Positions 42,222 through 49,162 of a DNA stretch of 49,162 bases are shown here, piece by piece. The stretch is from an uncultured Bacillota bacterium (GTDB lineage: Bacteria; Bacillota; Clostridia; Lachnospirales; Lachnospiraceae). Each line of letters begins with the position of its first letter. Position 1 is the first letter of the stretch. Position numbers and translations under genes: made by a program. The stretch spans positions 1 through 49,162 of the forward strand of contig CAJKMA010000017.1 of the NCBI GenBank assembly GCA_905200905.1, written 5' to 3'. A model generated the notes under the pieces. It searched no databases. It was not told where the DNA came from and saw only the letters and a list, made by a program, of their open reading frames with translations.

Positions 42222-43802
42222 TTATTCTACAGGAGCTAAATCAACTGTAATTTCATAGAAATCACATGGGTGTGCTACTAAGCCCTTCACCGTTGCTTTG
42301 CTAATCATGCTCATTTTCAGATGGGAACAGAAAACAAAGGCATTATCATCTAAGATGGTCTGCTGCATTTTTACAGCCAGTTCCCCTCTTCTTTCTGTAT
42401 CAAAGGTTTTCGCCATTTCTTTTTCTAATTCTTCCAGTTTATCACTATGGTAATGCCCATTATTTACAGAAGAGCTATCCAGACAATGTGTGGTAAAGAA
42501 ATATTCTGGATCTCCTGTTGGAGCTGTTACCATAGCACTGGCATAAACATCCCAGGCTGTAGAATCTGCCCGAATGCTGTTGTGGTCAGCTGTACTATTA
42601 ATTTGTACCTCCATACCAACTTCCTTCAAAGTAGCCTGTGCAGATTCAGCCAAAAGTGGAAGCTCCTGACGACTTGGATAAGTAAGCCATCGGATGGTTA
42701 AATCTTTTCCGTCCTTTTCCCGAATTCCATCGCCATCTTTATCTACCCATCCAGCTTCTTCTAACACCTTTTTTGCATCTTCCAAATCATAGGTTTCTGT
42801 GGTAACCGCATCTCCTCCAAACTCAAAGCTATCTGGATATACGCCCACTGCTGAATAACCATTTCCATCTAACAAAGTATTTACAAACCCTTCTTTGTCA
42901 ATCCCCATAGCAATGGCTTTTCTCACTGCCCTGTCCTGAATCACAGGACTTTCAAAATTCATATGTGCAAAAAAAGTCCGACTGGTAGCACAACTAGAAA
43001 AGGTATAATCTTCATTTTCAAACAAGGGATAGCTTGCATAAGGCATACCATAAGCTGCATCAATCTCTCCTGACTGCAGCGCCATGGTAAGGGTATCTCC
43101 ATCGGAAATCGTACGCACTGTAATTTCATCAAAACCAGGCTCCCCACCCCAATATTCCTCGTTTTTCACCAACTTTAACTGTTCTCCTGAAACTAAAGCT
43201 TCTGCAATATACGGTCCTGTACCAGCCACAATACCGTCCTCAGTAACCCCTGCTTCCATGTCAATGATACATCCGTAAGGGTCACTTAAATAATTCAAAA
43301 GAGTTGGCTTTGGCTCTGTTGTTTTTATGGTTACTGTCTGCCCTTCTGTGGTAATAGTGTCAATCATTAAGTCTCCTTTTGCACGCTCATGGACCTCTAC
43401 CAGATGCTCCAGACATTCTTTAACTGCCTCACCGGTCATTTCTCTGCCACTGGAAAATTTTACCCCATCCTGCAAAGTGATTTGCCAGGTAAGTTCATCT
43501 ATATTTTCATAATCTTTTGCCAGCCATGGCTGAATTTCCATGGAATCTGAATACTTAAACAGAGTCTCTCCCACTCCGTAACGAATGCAGGCCCATCCTG
43601 CATAAGCATTATGTGGATTCACATCTGGCTCCTCATTTTCTGGATTAAAGGTGGTATCGCCAAATACAAAAGTTTTTTTCTCTGTTGTTCCTTTTGCACT
43701 TCCGGTATGGGTATTTTTTTCTCCCGTACCACATCCGGCTAAAAGCCCTGTCCCAAGGCAGACAGCCATACAAAGCACCATAAACCTTTTCCGATTTCTC
43801 AT
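42222..43802 (-). CDS. ABC importer substrate-binding lipoprotein (SBP family 5), set 1
   Basis: 526 residues. The signal peptide runs from MRNRKRFMVLCMAVCLGTG to a lipobox LLAGC. The NikA/OppA-type fold is seen with GYSAVGVYPDSFEFGG and the EF-hand-like DGDGIREKDG, which is shared with the set 2 protein. The two binding proteins differ clearly outside such motifs, suggesting different ligands. The start at 43800-43802 has AAAGGA; a version beginning at 43823 or 43940 would put the signal peptide in the middle and is rejected. Confidence 0.92.
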   Translation of the reverse strand: MRNRKRFMVLCMAVCLGTGLLAGCGTGEKNTHTGSAKGTTEKKTFVFGDTTFNPENEEPDVNPHNAYAGWACIRYGVGETLFKYSDSMEIQPWLAKDYENIDELTWQITLQDGVKFSSGREMTGEAVKECLEHLVEVHERAKGDLMIDTITTEGQTVTIKTTEPKPTLLNYLSDPYGCIIDMEAGVTEDGIVAGTGPYIAEALVSGEQLKLVKNEEYWGGEPGFDEITVRTISDGDTLTMALQSGEIDAAYGMPYASYPLFENEDYTFSSCATSRTFFAHMNFESPVIQDRAVRKAIAMGIDKEGFVNTLLDGNGYSAVGVYPDSFEFGGDAVTTETYDLEDAKKVLEEAGWVDKDGDGIREKDGKDLTIRWLTYPSRQELPLLAESAQATLKEVGMEVQINSTADHNSIRADSTAWDVYASAMVTAPTGDPEYFFTTHCLDSSSVNNGHYHSDKLEELEKEMAKTFDTERRGELAVKMQQTILDDNAFVFCSHLKMSMISKATVKGLVAHPCDFYEITVDLAPVE

Positions 43803-43839
43803 TATTTTTTCCTTTCTACTCATTTGTTCTTTTTCTACT

Positions 43840-44706
43840 TTATCTTCTGCGGCTATTTCTTGGGTCCAGATAATCTCGAACCGTATCACCCAGAAGATTA
43901 AAAATAACCACAACAATAAAAATTGCAATTCCAGGGCCAATAATCACCCATGGATAAGTCTGGAGCATACTTCTGCCACCACTCATCATATTCCCAAGCT
44001 CTGCAGTAGGTGGCTGTGCTCCTAACCCTAAAAAGGACAAACCTGCCAGCTCCATTAACATGGTTCCAATATCCAGCATAGCAGTTACCAAAATTGGGCC
44101 CGCACAATTAGGTAAAATATGTCTTACCATGATTTGCCAAGATGTATTTCCTGCCAGCTTTGCCGCTGAAATATAACTGGTACTCTTTTGTGCCAATGTC
44201 TGGCTTCTGGCAATTCTGGCATATTTAGGCCAACTAATCACCGCCAGCGCCAACACTGCATTTTGTAGTCCTCCATTTAACAAAGCTGCGATAGCCAAAG
44301 CAAAAACCAAACCTGGAAAAGCTAGACAGACATCGGAAATTCGCATAACAATAGAGTCTAAAATTCCTCCGTAATACCCACATAAAACACCAACGACAGT
44401 TCCAATGACAGTAATCATCAACACCAAACAAAGAGTTGCCAGTACACTAGTCTGAAGTCCCACTAAAATCCTGGAAAACATGTCACGCCCAAAACGATCT
44501 GTTCCTGCAAGATGCTGACCTCCAGGTGGCTGCAAAGATGCTGACATATCCTGTGCATTGGGGTCATAAGGACATAAATATTCTGCAAAAATGGCAACGA
44601 ATAGCAACCCCACTGCCAAAGCAAGGAACACAAACAGTCTCACTTTTATATAACTTTTCTGAACCTTCTGCTTCCGCACTGTTGGTGTATGTGTCCTCGC
44701 ACTCAT
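43840..44706 (-). CDS. ABC importer permease (OppC/NikC-like), set 1
   Basis: 288 residues with membrane helices from about residue 24. It has the NikC-type hydrophilic loop AGTDRFGRDMFSRILVGLQT and an EAA-type loop near KLAGNTSWQIMVRHILPNC. It overlaps the partner permease by 4 nt (ATGA). Confidence 0.93.
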   Translation of the reverse strand: MSARTHTPTVRKQKVQKSYIKVRLFVFLALAVGLLFVAIFAEYLCPYDPNAQDMSASLQPPGGQHLAGTDRFGRDMFSRILVGLQTSVLATLCLVLMITVIGTVVGVLCGYYGGILDSIVMRISDVCLAFPGLVFALAIAALLNGGLQNAVLALAVISWPKYARIARSQTLAQKSTSYISAAKLAGNTSWQIMVRHILPNCAGPILVTAMLDIGTMLMELAGLSFLGLGAQPPTAELGNMMSGGRSMLQTYPWVIIGPGIAIFIVVVIFNLLGDTVRDYLDPRNSRRR

Positions 44707-45647
44707 GCTTCCTCACCTCCTAGCCGGATTCTCGGATCCAGGAACCGGTAAGAAAGGTCTGTAATCAGGTTGACACACACGTAAATCATTGCCATCCACA
44801 TCACATAAGCCTGAATCATAGGATAATCCCTCATATTAATGGCATCTATTGCCAGTTTTCCCACACCATCCCATAAAAAGATGGACTCTACAATAGCAGT
44901 TCCGCCAAGAAGGCTTCCTATGGATAGGGTAAGCAGGGTAAGAATGGTCACTAGACAGGCACGAAGCACGCTCTTCCAAAGAGTAATCGAAAAGGGGATT
45001 CCTCTTGCCTGTGCCCCCATGACATAATCTTTGCTAAGCTCATCCAATACAGCCGCCCTTACCTGCCTCAGATACTTGGCAGACATGGCAATAGCCAGAG
45101 TAAAACTAGGAAGCGCTACACTTTGGATGCTAAGTTCATTGGCAATCACCGGAAACAGCTTCATGCGTATAGCCAGAAAATACATTAATAAAAGTGCCAC
45201 AAAAAAATTGGGCATACTATTTCCCAGAAAGCTACACATCCGAATCAAATAATCCATGAAACGGTTCTGCTTCACAGCTGCCAGAATGCCCAAAGGCAGG
45301 GAAATTACAATCGTTAATAAAATAGAGGTCACTGTAAGCAATAGGGTTGCCGGCAATTTAGAAAGAAAAGTGGGAAGTACTTCCTTTCCGGAAATATAAC
45401 TGGTTCCCATATCGCCCCTTAGCAAATTTCCCAGCCATACAAAGTACTGGGTCAGAAAGGGCTTATCAAGCCCCAGCTCTGTCCTGGCCTTTTCCAGAAC
45501 CTCCTCTGAGACTACCATTCCTGTGTTCTCCATTTTTTGCATAACCGCATCACTGCCGGCAAGTCGCATCATCCCAAAAGACAGAAAGGTAATCACCAGA
45601 AGTATTGGAAATAAATGTAATAGGCGTTTTATCACATATTTTTTCAT
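44703..45647 (-). CDS. ABC importer permease (OppB/NikB-like), set 1
   Basis: 314 residues with six helices. It starts MKKYVIKRLLHLFPILLVIT and has the OppB pattern YFVWLGNLLRGDMGTSYISG and an EAA-type loop ARGIPFSITLWKSVLRACLV. It begins 3 nt after the fusion protein stop, so it is in the same transcript as the deacylase-methyltransferase gene. Confidence 0.93.
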   Translation of the reverse strand: MKKYVIKRLLHLFPILLVITFLSFGMMRLAGSDAVMQKMENTGMVVSEEVLEKARTELGLDKPFLTQYFVWLGNLLRGDMGTSYISGKEVLPTFLSKLPATLLLTVTSILLTIVISLPLGILAAVKQNRFMDYLIRMCSFLGNSMPNFFVALLLMYFLAIRMKLFPVIANELSIQSVALPSFTLAIAMSAKYLRQVRAAVLDELSKDYVMGAQARGIPFSITLWKSVLRACLVTILTLLTLSIGSLLGGTAIVESIFLWDGVGKLAIDAINMRDYPMIQAYVMWMAMIYVCVNLITDLSYRFLDPRIRLGGEEA

Positions 45648-45650
45648 TCC

Positions 45651-47345
45651 TTAACCTTCCTTTTTTCCACACAAAGTGAAAATAGGCACTGGATTATAAA
45701 ACGCATCCTTTTCCACATAAATTCTTCTTCCCACTGCCAAATCCAAGGAAAATTCCTGAATGCCCAACTTCCCAAGTGTTTCCACATCCCAGGCTGGTCT
45801 TATATAATTGCTAATAGGCAGCTGTTTCTTAATACTTTCATTTTCCAAAAGCATCTCCATGCCCAGGGTATTATGGGTATGCTTTTCAGGAAGATTTTTT
45901 GTATCTGTAGCATCATAGGCTCCGTAATTCGCATCAAAATTTAAGAGAATACCGCCTTTTTTCAATACTCTATACCATTCCTCATAAGCTCTTGCCGCAT
46001 CCGGCAAGGTCCAAGTCAAATTTCTGGAAATTACCACATCAAAGATCTGGTCTTGAAATTTCAAATTTTCTGCATCCATAATCTCAAACTTGCATTCCAC
46101 CTGCTCTTCTTTTGCCAATTCCCTGGATTTTTCAATCATATCTGGTGTCAAATCAGTACCAATAACATCATGTCCTTGTTTACTAAGAAGAATGGTAAAG
46201 AATCCTGAGCCACACCCCACATCTAAAATTTTCAAATTTCTTTTTGGAAGGTACTTTTGAATCTCTGTAAGCCAGCGCTCTGCCATAACACTGTGCAATT
46301 CTGCTTTTCTCTGGGATTTAAAGCTGGTGCTTCGTTTACTCCAATAACCGGCAATCCGCTCTTTTCTGCTATCAGATTCCCTGGAAATCCTTCCATAGGC
46401 AATGACTGAACCAGACTCTTGTACCACAAGACTGCCTGTCTGATATAAAATCACACCACCGTATTCTGCCTGGCACACCTCCAGAATCTCTCCTTCATAG
46501 TTTTTAATCACGCCCAATCGTTCACCCTGTTGTATCATATCTCCTGGTTTCTTACAAGGATACCATAGCCCCTGTTCATTGGCTGCCTGATAGCACACAT
46601 CTTTTACTTCCAGGGGATAATAATTCCGGTAATCCTTCTCTCCCTGGTAAACTCCCAAATGGCAAAGAATATTCCGTACATCTCGCCTGGTTGAATGGCT
46701 CTCTTCCTCTGTCCATCCCCCCATTTGCCCTCGTTCAATCAGAATACTTGGAATCCCCATAGAAGCAGCATAATTATAGCAGCCGCCCATAGCTACATTA
46801 GATTCCACCATGTACGGTACATCCGCCTGTTGCGCCATCTCTCTGGAAGCTGTCACTACCCGCCCATCAGCAATTCCTGCATAATAGACATACGGGGTAA
46901 GCTGCTCATAGCTGTCTCCGCTGTGAAGGTCAATATAATAGTCTGCAATGCTCAAAAGTTCTTTCTCTATGGCATAAGCCAACCGTTCAGACCAAGAGCC
47001 TTCTTTTTTTCCTGGAAATACCCGATTGAGATTTTTTCCATCTGCATAGCATAAACTTCCACTTCGCAATTCAAAGGCCTCACGATTTACCACCTTTACA
47101 ATAATCACAGTTCCCGCAATTTTTCTAATATTCAGCCGTTGTGCCAGTTCCATAGCAGATTGGATTCCCACATATTCCACTGCATGAATACCAGCTGTAA
47201 TCAATACGGTTTTCCCTGGCTTCTCTCCATGCAAAACAGCCGCTGGAAGCTGAAACTCACCATCTCCTATTACGAAAACTCCATCCTTTTTCTGTCCTGG
47301 TTCTACTATAAAACTTCCAAGACAAAATGCTTTTCTTTCTTCCAT
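45651..47345 (-). CDS. Zinc deacylase (AstE/AspA family) fused to a class I SAM methyltransferase
   Basis: 564 residues. Residues 1-320 are an AstE/AspA (M14-related) deacylase with zinc ligands His54/Glu57 (GIHAVEYVG) and His141 (DLHSGD), catalytic Glu204 (ILIERGQMGGW) and the family's barrel-like tail (to about 320). Residues 330-564 are a class I methyltransferase with motif I DVGCGSG (375-381), acidic IGTDLT and a motif IV-like region VVISRNLTWTLPDAARAYEE. Both halves keep their catalytic residues, so both should be active. The gene leads an operon of two Ni/peptide-type ABC importers. I infer that it removes an acyl group and methylates an imported chelate or related small molecule; the substrate is unknown. 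The start has GGA upstream. Confidence 0.9.
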   Translation of the reverse strand: MEERKAFCLGSFIVEPGQKKDGVFVIGDGEFQLPAAVLHGEKPGKTVLITAGIHAVEYVGIQSAMELAQRLNIRKIAGTVIIVKVVNREAFELRSGSLCYADGKNLNRVFPGKKEGSWSERLAYAIEKELLSIADYYIDLHSGDSYEQLTPYVYYAGIADGRVVTASREMAQQADVPYMVESNVAMGGCYNYAASMGIPSILIERGQMGGWTEEESHSTRRDVRNILCHLGVYQGEKDYRNYYPLEVKDVCYQAANEQGLWYPCKKPGDMIQQGERLGVIKNYEGEILEVCQAEYGGVILYQTGSLVVQESGSVIAYGRISRESDSRKERIAGYWSKRSTSFKSQRKAELHSVMAERWLTEIQKYLPKRNLKILDVGCGSGFFTILLSKQGHDVIGTDLTPDMIEKSRELAKEEQVECKFEIMDAENLKFQDQIFDVVISRNLTWTLPDAARAYEEWYRVLKKGGILLNFDANYGAYDATDTKNLPEKHTHNTLGMEMLLENESIKKQLPISNYIRPAWDVETLGKLGIQEFSLDLAVGRRIYVEKDAFYNPVPIFTLCGKKEG

Positions 47346-47416
47346 ATATTTAAAACATTCCTTTTCTACCGCTAAAATGTGATAGGTATTCCATAATACC
47401 GCAGTAAGTTTATCAA

Positions 47417-47458
47417 AAATTCTTCCTCCTCACAAGCCCTGTAGGGGGATAAGAATTT
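47417..47458 (-). promoter_or_regulatory. Structured leader hairpin before the fusion gene, with a CsoR-like core
   Basis: On the minus strand AAATTCTT pairs with AAGAATTT (8 bp outer stem, 47451-47458 and 47417-47424). The interior holds TATCCCCCTACAGGGC, which resembles CsoR-family operators, and an internal GAGGAGG. It lies in the predicted 5' untranslated region of the fusion gene. Possible roles are a repressor site for the operon's own CsoR-like protein or an RNA structure hiding a ribosome site. Further down (47386-47401) GGTATT-CCAT-AATACC forms another small hairpin. Confidence 0.4.
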
Positions 47459-47491
47459 ACAAAATTCCTTGTTTTTTTGCAGAAAATCCTT

Positions 47492-47520
47492 ATTTTATCT
47501 TGCATACCGGCCCATTTCAA
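47492..47520 (-). promoter_or_regulatory. Promoter of the deacylase-methyltransferase/ABC operon
   Basis: On the minus strand TTGAAA (47515-47520), 17 bp spacer, TAAAAT (47492-47497). It overlaps the divergent promoter of the CofE-like gene. Confidence 0.7.
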
Positions 47521-47528
47521 CGTATTAT
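47500..47528 (+). promoter_or_regulatory. Promoter of the CofE-like gene
   Basis: On the plus strand TTGCAT (47500-47505), 17 bp spacer, TATTAT (47523-47528). Its -35 lies in the spacer of the minus-strand promoter, and vice versa, so the two promoters should exclude each other. Confidence 0.65.
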
Positions 47529-47588
47529 ATAAGAGGCGGAATCTGTTCCGTTTAGAAATCTGATTGAAATCAATGGAGGGCACATAAA

Positions 47589-48797
47589 ATGGAATCTGTA
47601 AATCGTATGGTTGGAACCGTATCCAGAGGTGTGCGGGCACCGATTATCCGTGAAGGAGATAATCTGGCTGAAATCGTAGTAGACTGTGTATTAAAGGCAG
47701 CAGAAAGTGAAAAATTTGAAATTCGTGATAAAGATGTTATTGCTGTAACAGAAGCAGTAGTAGCAAGAGCACAGGGCAACTATGCCAAGGTAGATGATAT
47801 TGCAGCAGATGTAAAAGAAAAATTTGGAGATGACACCGTTGGTATTCTGTTCCCAATTTTAAGCCGTAACCGTTTTTCTATTTGTCTTAAGGGAATTGCA
47901 AAGGGATGTAAAAAAATCGTCCTGATGTTAAGCTATCCTTCTGATGAAGTGGGAAATCATCTCATTGACTTAGATGTTATGGATGAAAAAGGTGTAAACC
48001 CATGGTCTGATGTTCTCACAGAAGAAAAATACAGAGAACTTTTTGGTTATGAAAAACACGTATTCACTGGTGTAGACTATGTAGAATATTACAAACAGCT
48101 AATTCAGGAAGCCGGCGCTGAAGTAGAAATTATCTTTGCAAACAATCCAAAGGCTATCCTGTCCTACACCAAGAGCGTTCTCACCTGTGATATTCACACA
48201 CGTCAGAGAACAAAACGTATCTTAACTGCAAACGGCGCTGAAAAAGTCTATGCTTTAGATGATATTATGACACGCAGCATCAATGGCAGTGGTTATAATG
48301 ACGCTTATGGTCTTCTTGGCTCTAACAAAGCTACAGAAGATACGGTAAAACTTTTCCCAATCAAATGCGATGAAGTGGTTTCTGCTATCCACACTGCTAT
48401 GGTTGAGAAAACCGGAAAAAATGTAGAAGTCATGGTTTACGGTGACGGCGCCTTCAAAGACCCTGTAGGAAAAATCTGGGAATTAGCTGACCCTGTAGTA
48501 TCTCCTGCTTACACCAAAGGTCTTGAAGGAACTCCAAACGAAGTAAAATTAAAATATTTAGCTGACAATGACTTTGCAAATCTCTCTGGTGAGGAATTAA
48601 AAGAAGCAATTAAAGAATACATCACAGAAAAAGATGAAAAAGCTGCCAGCTTAAAAGGTACTATGGTAACACAGGGAACCACACCGAGACGTCTCACAGA
48701 CCTTTTAGGTTCCCTTGCAGACTTAACTTCTGGTTCTGGAGACAAAGGTACACCAATTATCTACATTCAGGGATATTTTGACAATTACGCAAAATAA
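47589..48797 (+). CDS. F420-0:gamma-glutamyl ligase family protein (CofE-like)
   Basis: 402 residues. The CofE fold is seen in the N-terminal MVGTVSRGVRAPIIREGDNL and VIAVTEAVVARAQGNY. The middle has GYNDAYGLLGSNKATEDTV and the C-terminal part VMVYGDGAFKDPVGKIWELA. CofE adds glutamates to coenzyme F420, but this group of Firmicutes is not known to make F420 and no F420 genes are in view. The real reaction may be glutamylation (amide bond formation) of another acid. The start has GGAGGG 9 nt upstream and its own promoter. Confidence 0.85.
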   Translation: MESVNRMVGTVSRGVRAPIIREGDNLAEIVVDCVLKAAESEKFEIRDKDVIAVTEAVVARAQGNYAKVDDIAADVKEKFGDDTVGILFPILSRNRFSICLKGIAKGCKKIVLMLSYPSDEVGNHLIDLDVMDEKGVNPWSDVLTEEKYRELFGYEKHVFTGVDYVEYYKQLIQEAGAEVEIIFANNPKAILSYTKSVLTCDIHTRQRTKRILTANGAEKVYALDDIMTRSINGSGYNDAYGLLGSNKATEDTVKLFPIKCDEVVSAIHTAMVEKTGKNVEVMVYGDGAFKDPVGKIWELADPVVSPAYTKGLEGTPNEVKLKYLADNDFANLSGEELKEAIKEYITEKDEKAASLKGTMVTQGTTPRRLTDLLGSLADLTSGSGDKGTPIIYIQGYFDNYAK

Positions 48798-48861
48798 ATG
48801 TTTGCATAGCAACAAACTTCGAGGTACAATATAAGTACTAAAATAACAGGAGGTACAAGCT

Positions 48862-49056
48862 ATGGCATTTATGGATGGTTGTGAAAGCAAATACAGAACA
48901 CCTGTATCAGAAGACAGGATTTGTCCTGTATGCGGAAAAGAAGTGGAAGTATTTACCAACAGAGGACGTATTGTAGAAGATGCTGTTTGCCCCTGCGGAT
49001 ATGTATTCAAGGCAGAAGAGCAGGAACCTCTGAAAGTAGAACGGGCAGAAGAATAA
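48862..49056 (+). CDS. Small zinc-ribbon protein
   Basis: 64 residues with CPVCGKEVEVFTNRGR and CPCGYVF, so a Cys4 zinc ribbon or knuckle is likely. The role is unknown; relatives lie after CofE-like genes in related genomes only by my recollection, unchecked. It starts 64 nt after the CofE-like stop with AGGAGG and is followed by a strong terminator, so it is probably the second gene of that transcript. Confidence 0.75.
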   Translation: MAFMDGCESKYRTPVSEDRICPVCGKEVEVFTNRGRIVEDAVCPCGYVFKAEEQEPLKVERAEE

Positions 49057-49111
49057 AAAAAGCGCCTCTCGCCTCATGGAAATCATTCCTTGGGCGGGAG
49101 GTGCTTTTTTA
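49055..49111. terminator. Terminator between the zinc-ribbon gene and the edge gene
   Basis: An A-run with AGCGCCTC (49061-49068) pairs with GAGGTGCT (49098-49105), followed by T6. CGCC/GGCG extends the stem. It is usable on both strands. Confidence 0.8.
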
Positions 49112-49162
49112 TTTCACACATCCAATTAATTCCTGAATGTCTTCGATATGATTTTTCTCCAT
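49109..49162 (-). CDS. C-terminal end of an unidentified gene at the window edge
   Basis: A minus-strand frame is open from the window end to a stop at 49109-49111 and reads MEKNHIEDIQELIGCVK. It ends inside the terminator hairpin, as real genes here do. 17 residues are too few to name a family. The first codon may be an internal Met or the true start of a tiny ORF. Confidence 0.45.
   Translation of the reverse strand: MEKNHIEDIQELIGCVK

Overview
The window looks like a chromosomal segment of an anaerobic, low-to-moderate GC Firmicute, most likely a Lachnospiraceae-type gut Clostridium. The reasons are strong AGGAGG ribosome binding sites, SigA-type promoters, a dimeric glycyl-tRNA synthetase next to era-recO, pyruvate phosphate dikinase with a pyrophosphate-type phosphofructokinase, and many iron-sulfur and flavin redox proteins without a respiratory chain. 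I saw no rRNA, tRNA, CRISPR array, IS element or prophage.

Layout. 1-2.9 kb: 5' half of ppdK and a PPi-type phosphofructokinase (both minus). 3-6 kb: a CapA-like phosphoesterase and two small membrane proteins. 6-9 kb: a mannitol-dehydrogenase-family oxidoreductase divergent from a ROK regulator, with inverted-repeat operator candidates between them. 9-14.5 kb: glyS, a MATE exporter with a divergent MerR regulator and textbook MerR promoter, recO and era. 14.5-21.8 kb: an M16 peptidase, a phosphoribosyltransferase-like protein, an M14 peptidase, a HAD hydrolase, a small conserved protein and an esterase.

21.8-33.4 kb is the most striking region. It is one tightly packed minus-strand operon: malate dehydrogenase (lactate-dehydrogenase-like), HdrB, HdrC, HdrA, FlxD/MvhD, FlxC, FlxB, FlxA, fumarate reductase FrdB and FrdA, fumarase alpha and beta, and a small membrane protein. 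A near-consensus Rex (NADH-sensing) operator sits just upstream. I infer a soluble NADH-driven oxaloacetate-malate-fumarate-succinate branch in which an Hdr-Flx complex could couple fumarate reduction to ferredoxin reduction by electron bifurcation.

33.7-34.5 kb holds a deletion scar. The 3' ends of a second mannitol-dehydrogenase-family gene and a second ROK gene lie head to head with everything between them lost.

34.5-47.3 kb is a 13-gene minus-strand transport locus with two complete nickel/peptide-type ABC importers. It starts with an unusual zinc deacylase-methyltransferase fusion and ends with a DJ-1-like protein and a CsoR/CstR-family repressor. The fusion gene is divergent from a CofE-like ligase gene, through two overlapping promoters. 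A small zinc-ribbon protein and the tail of one more gene close the window.
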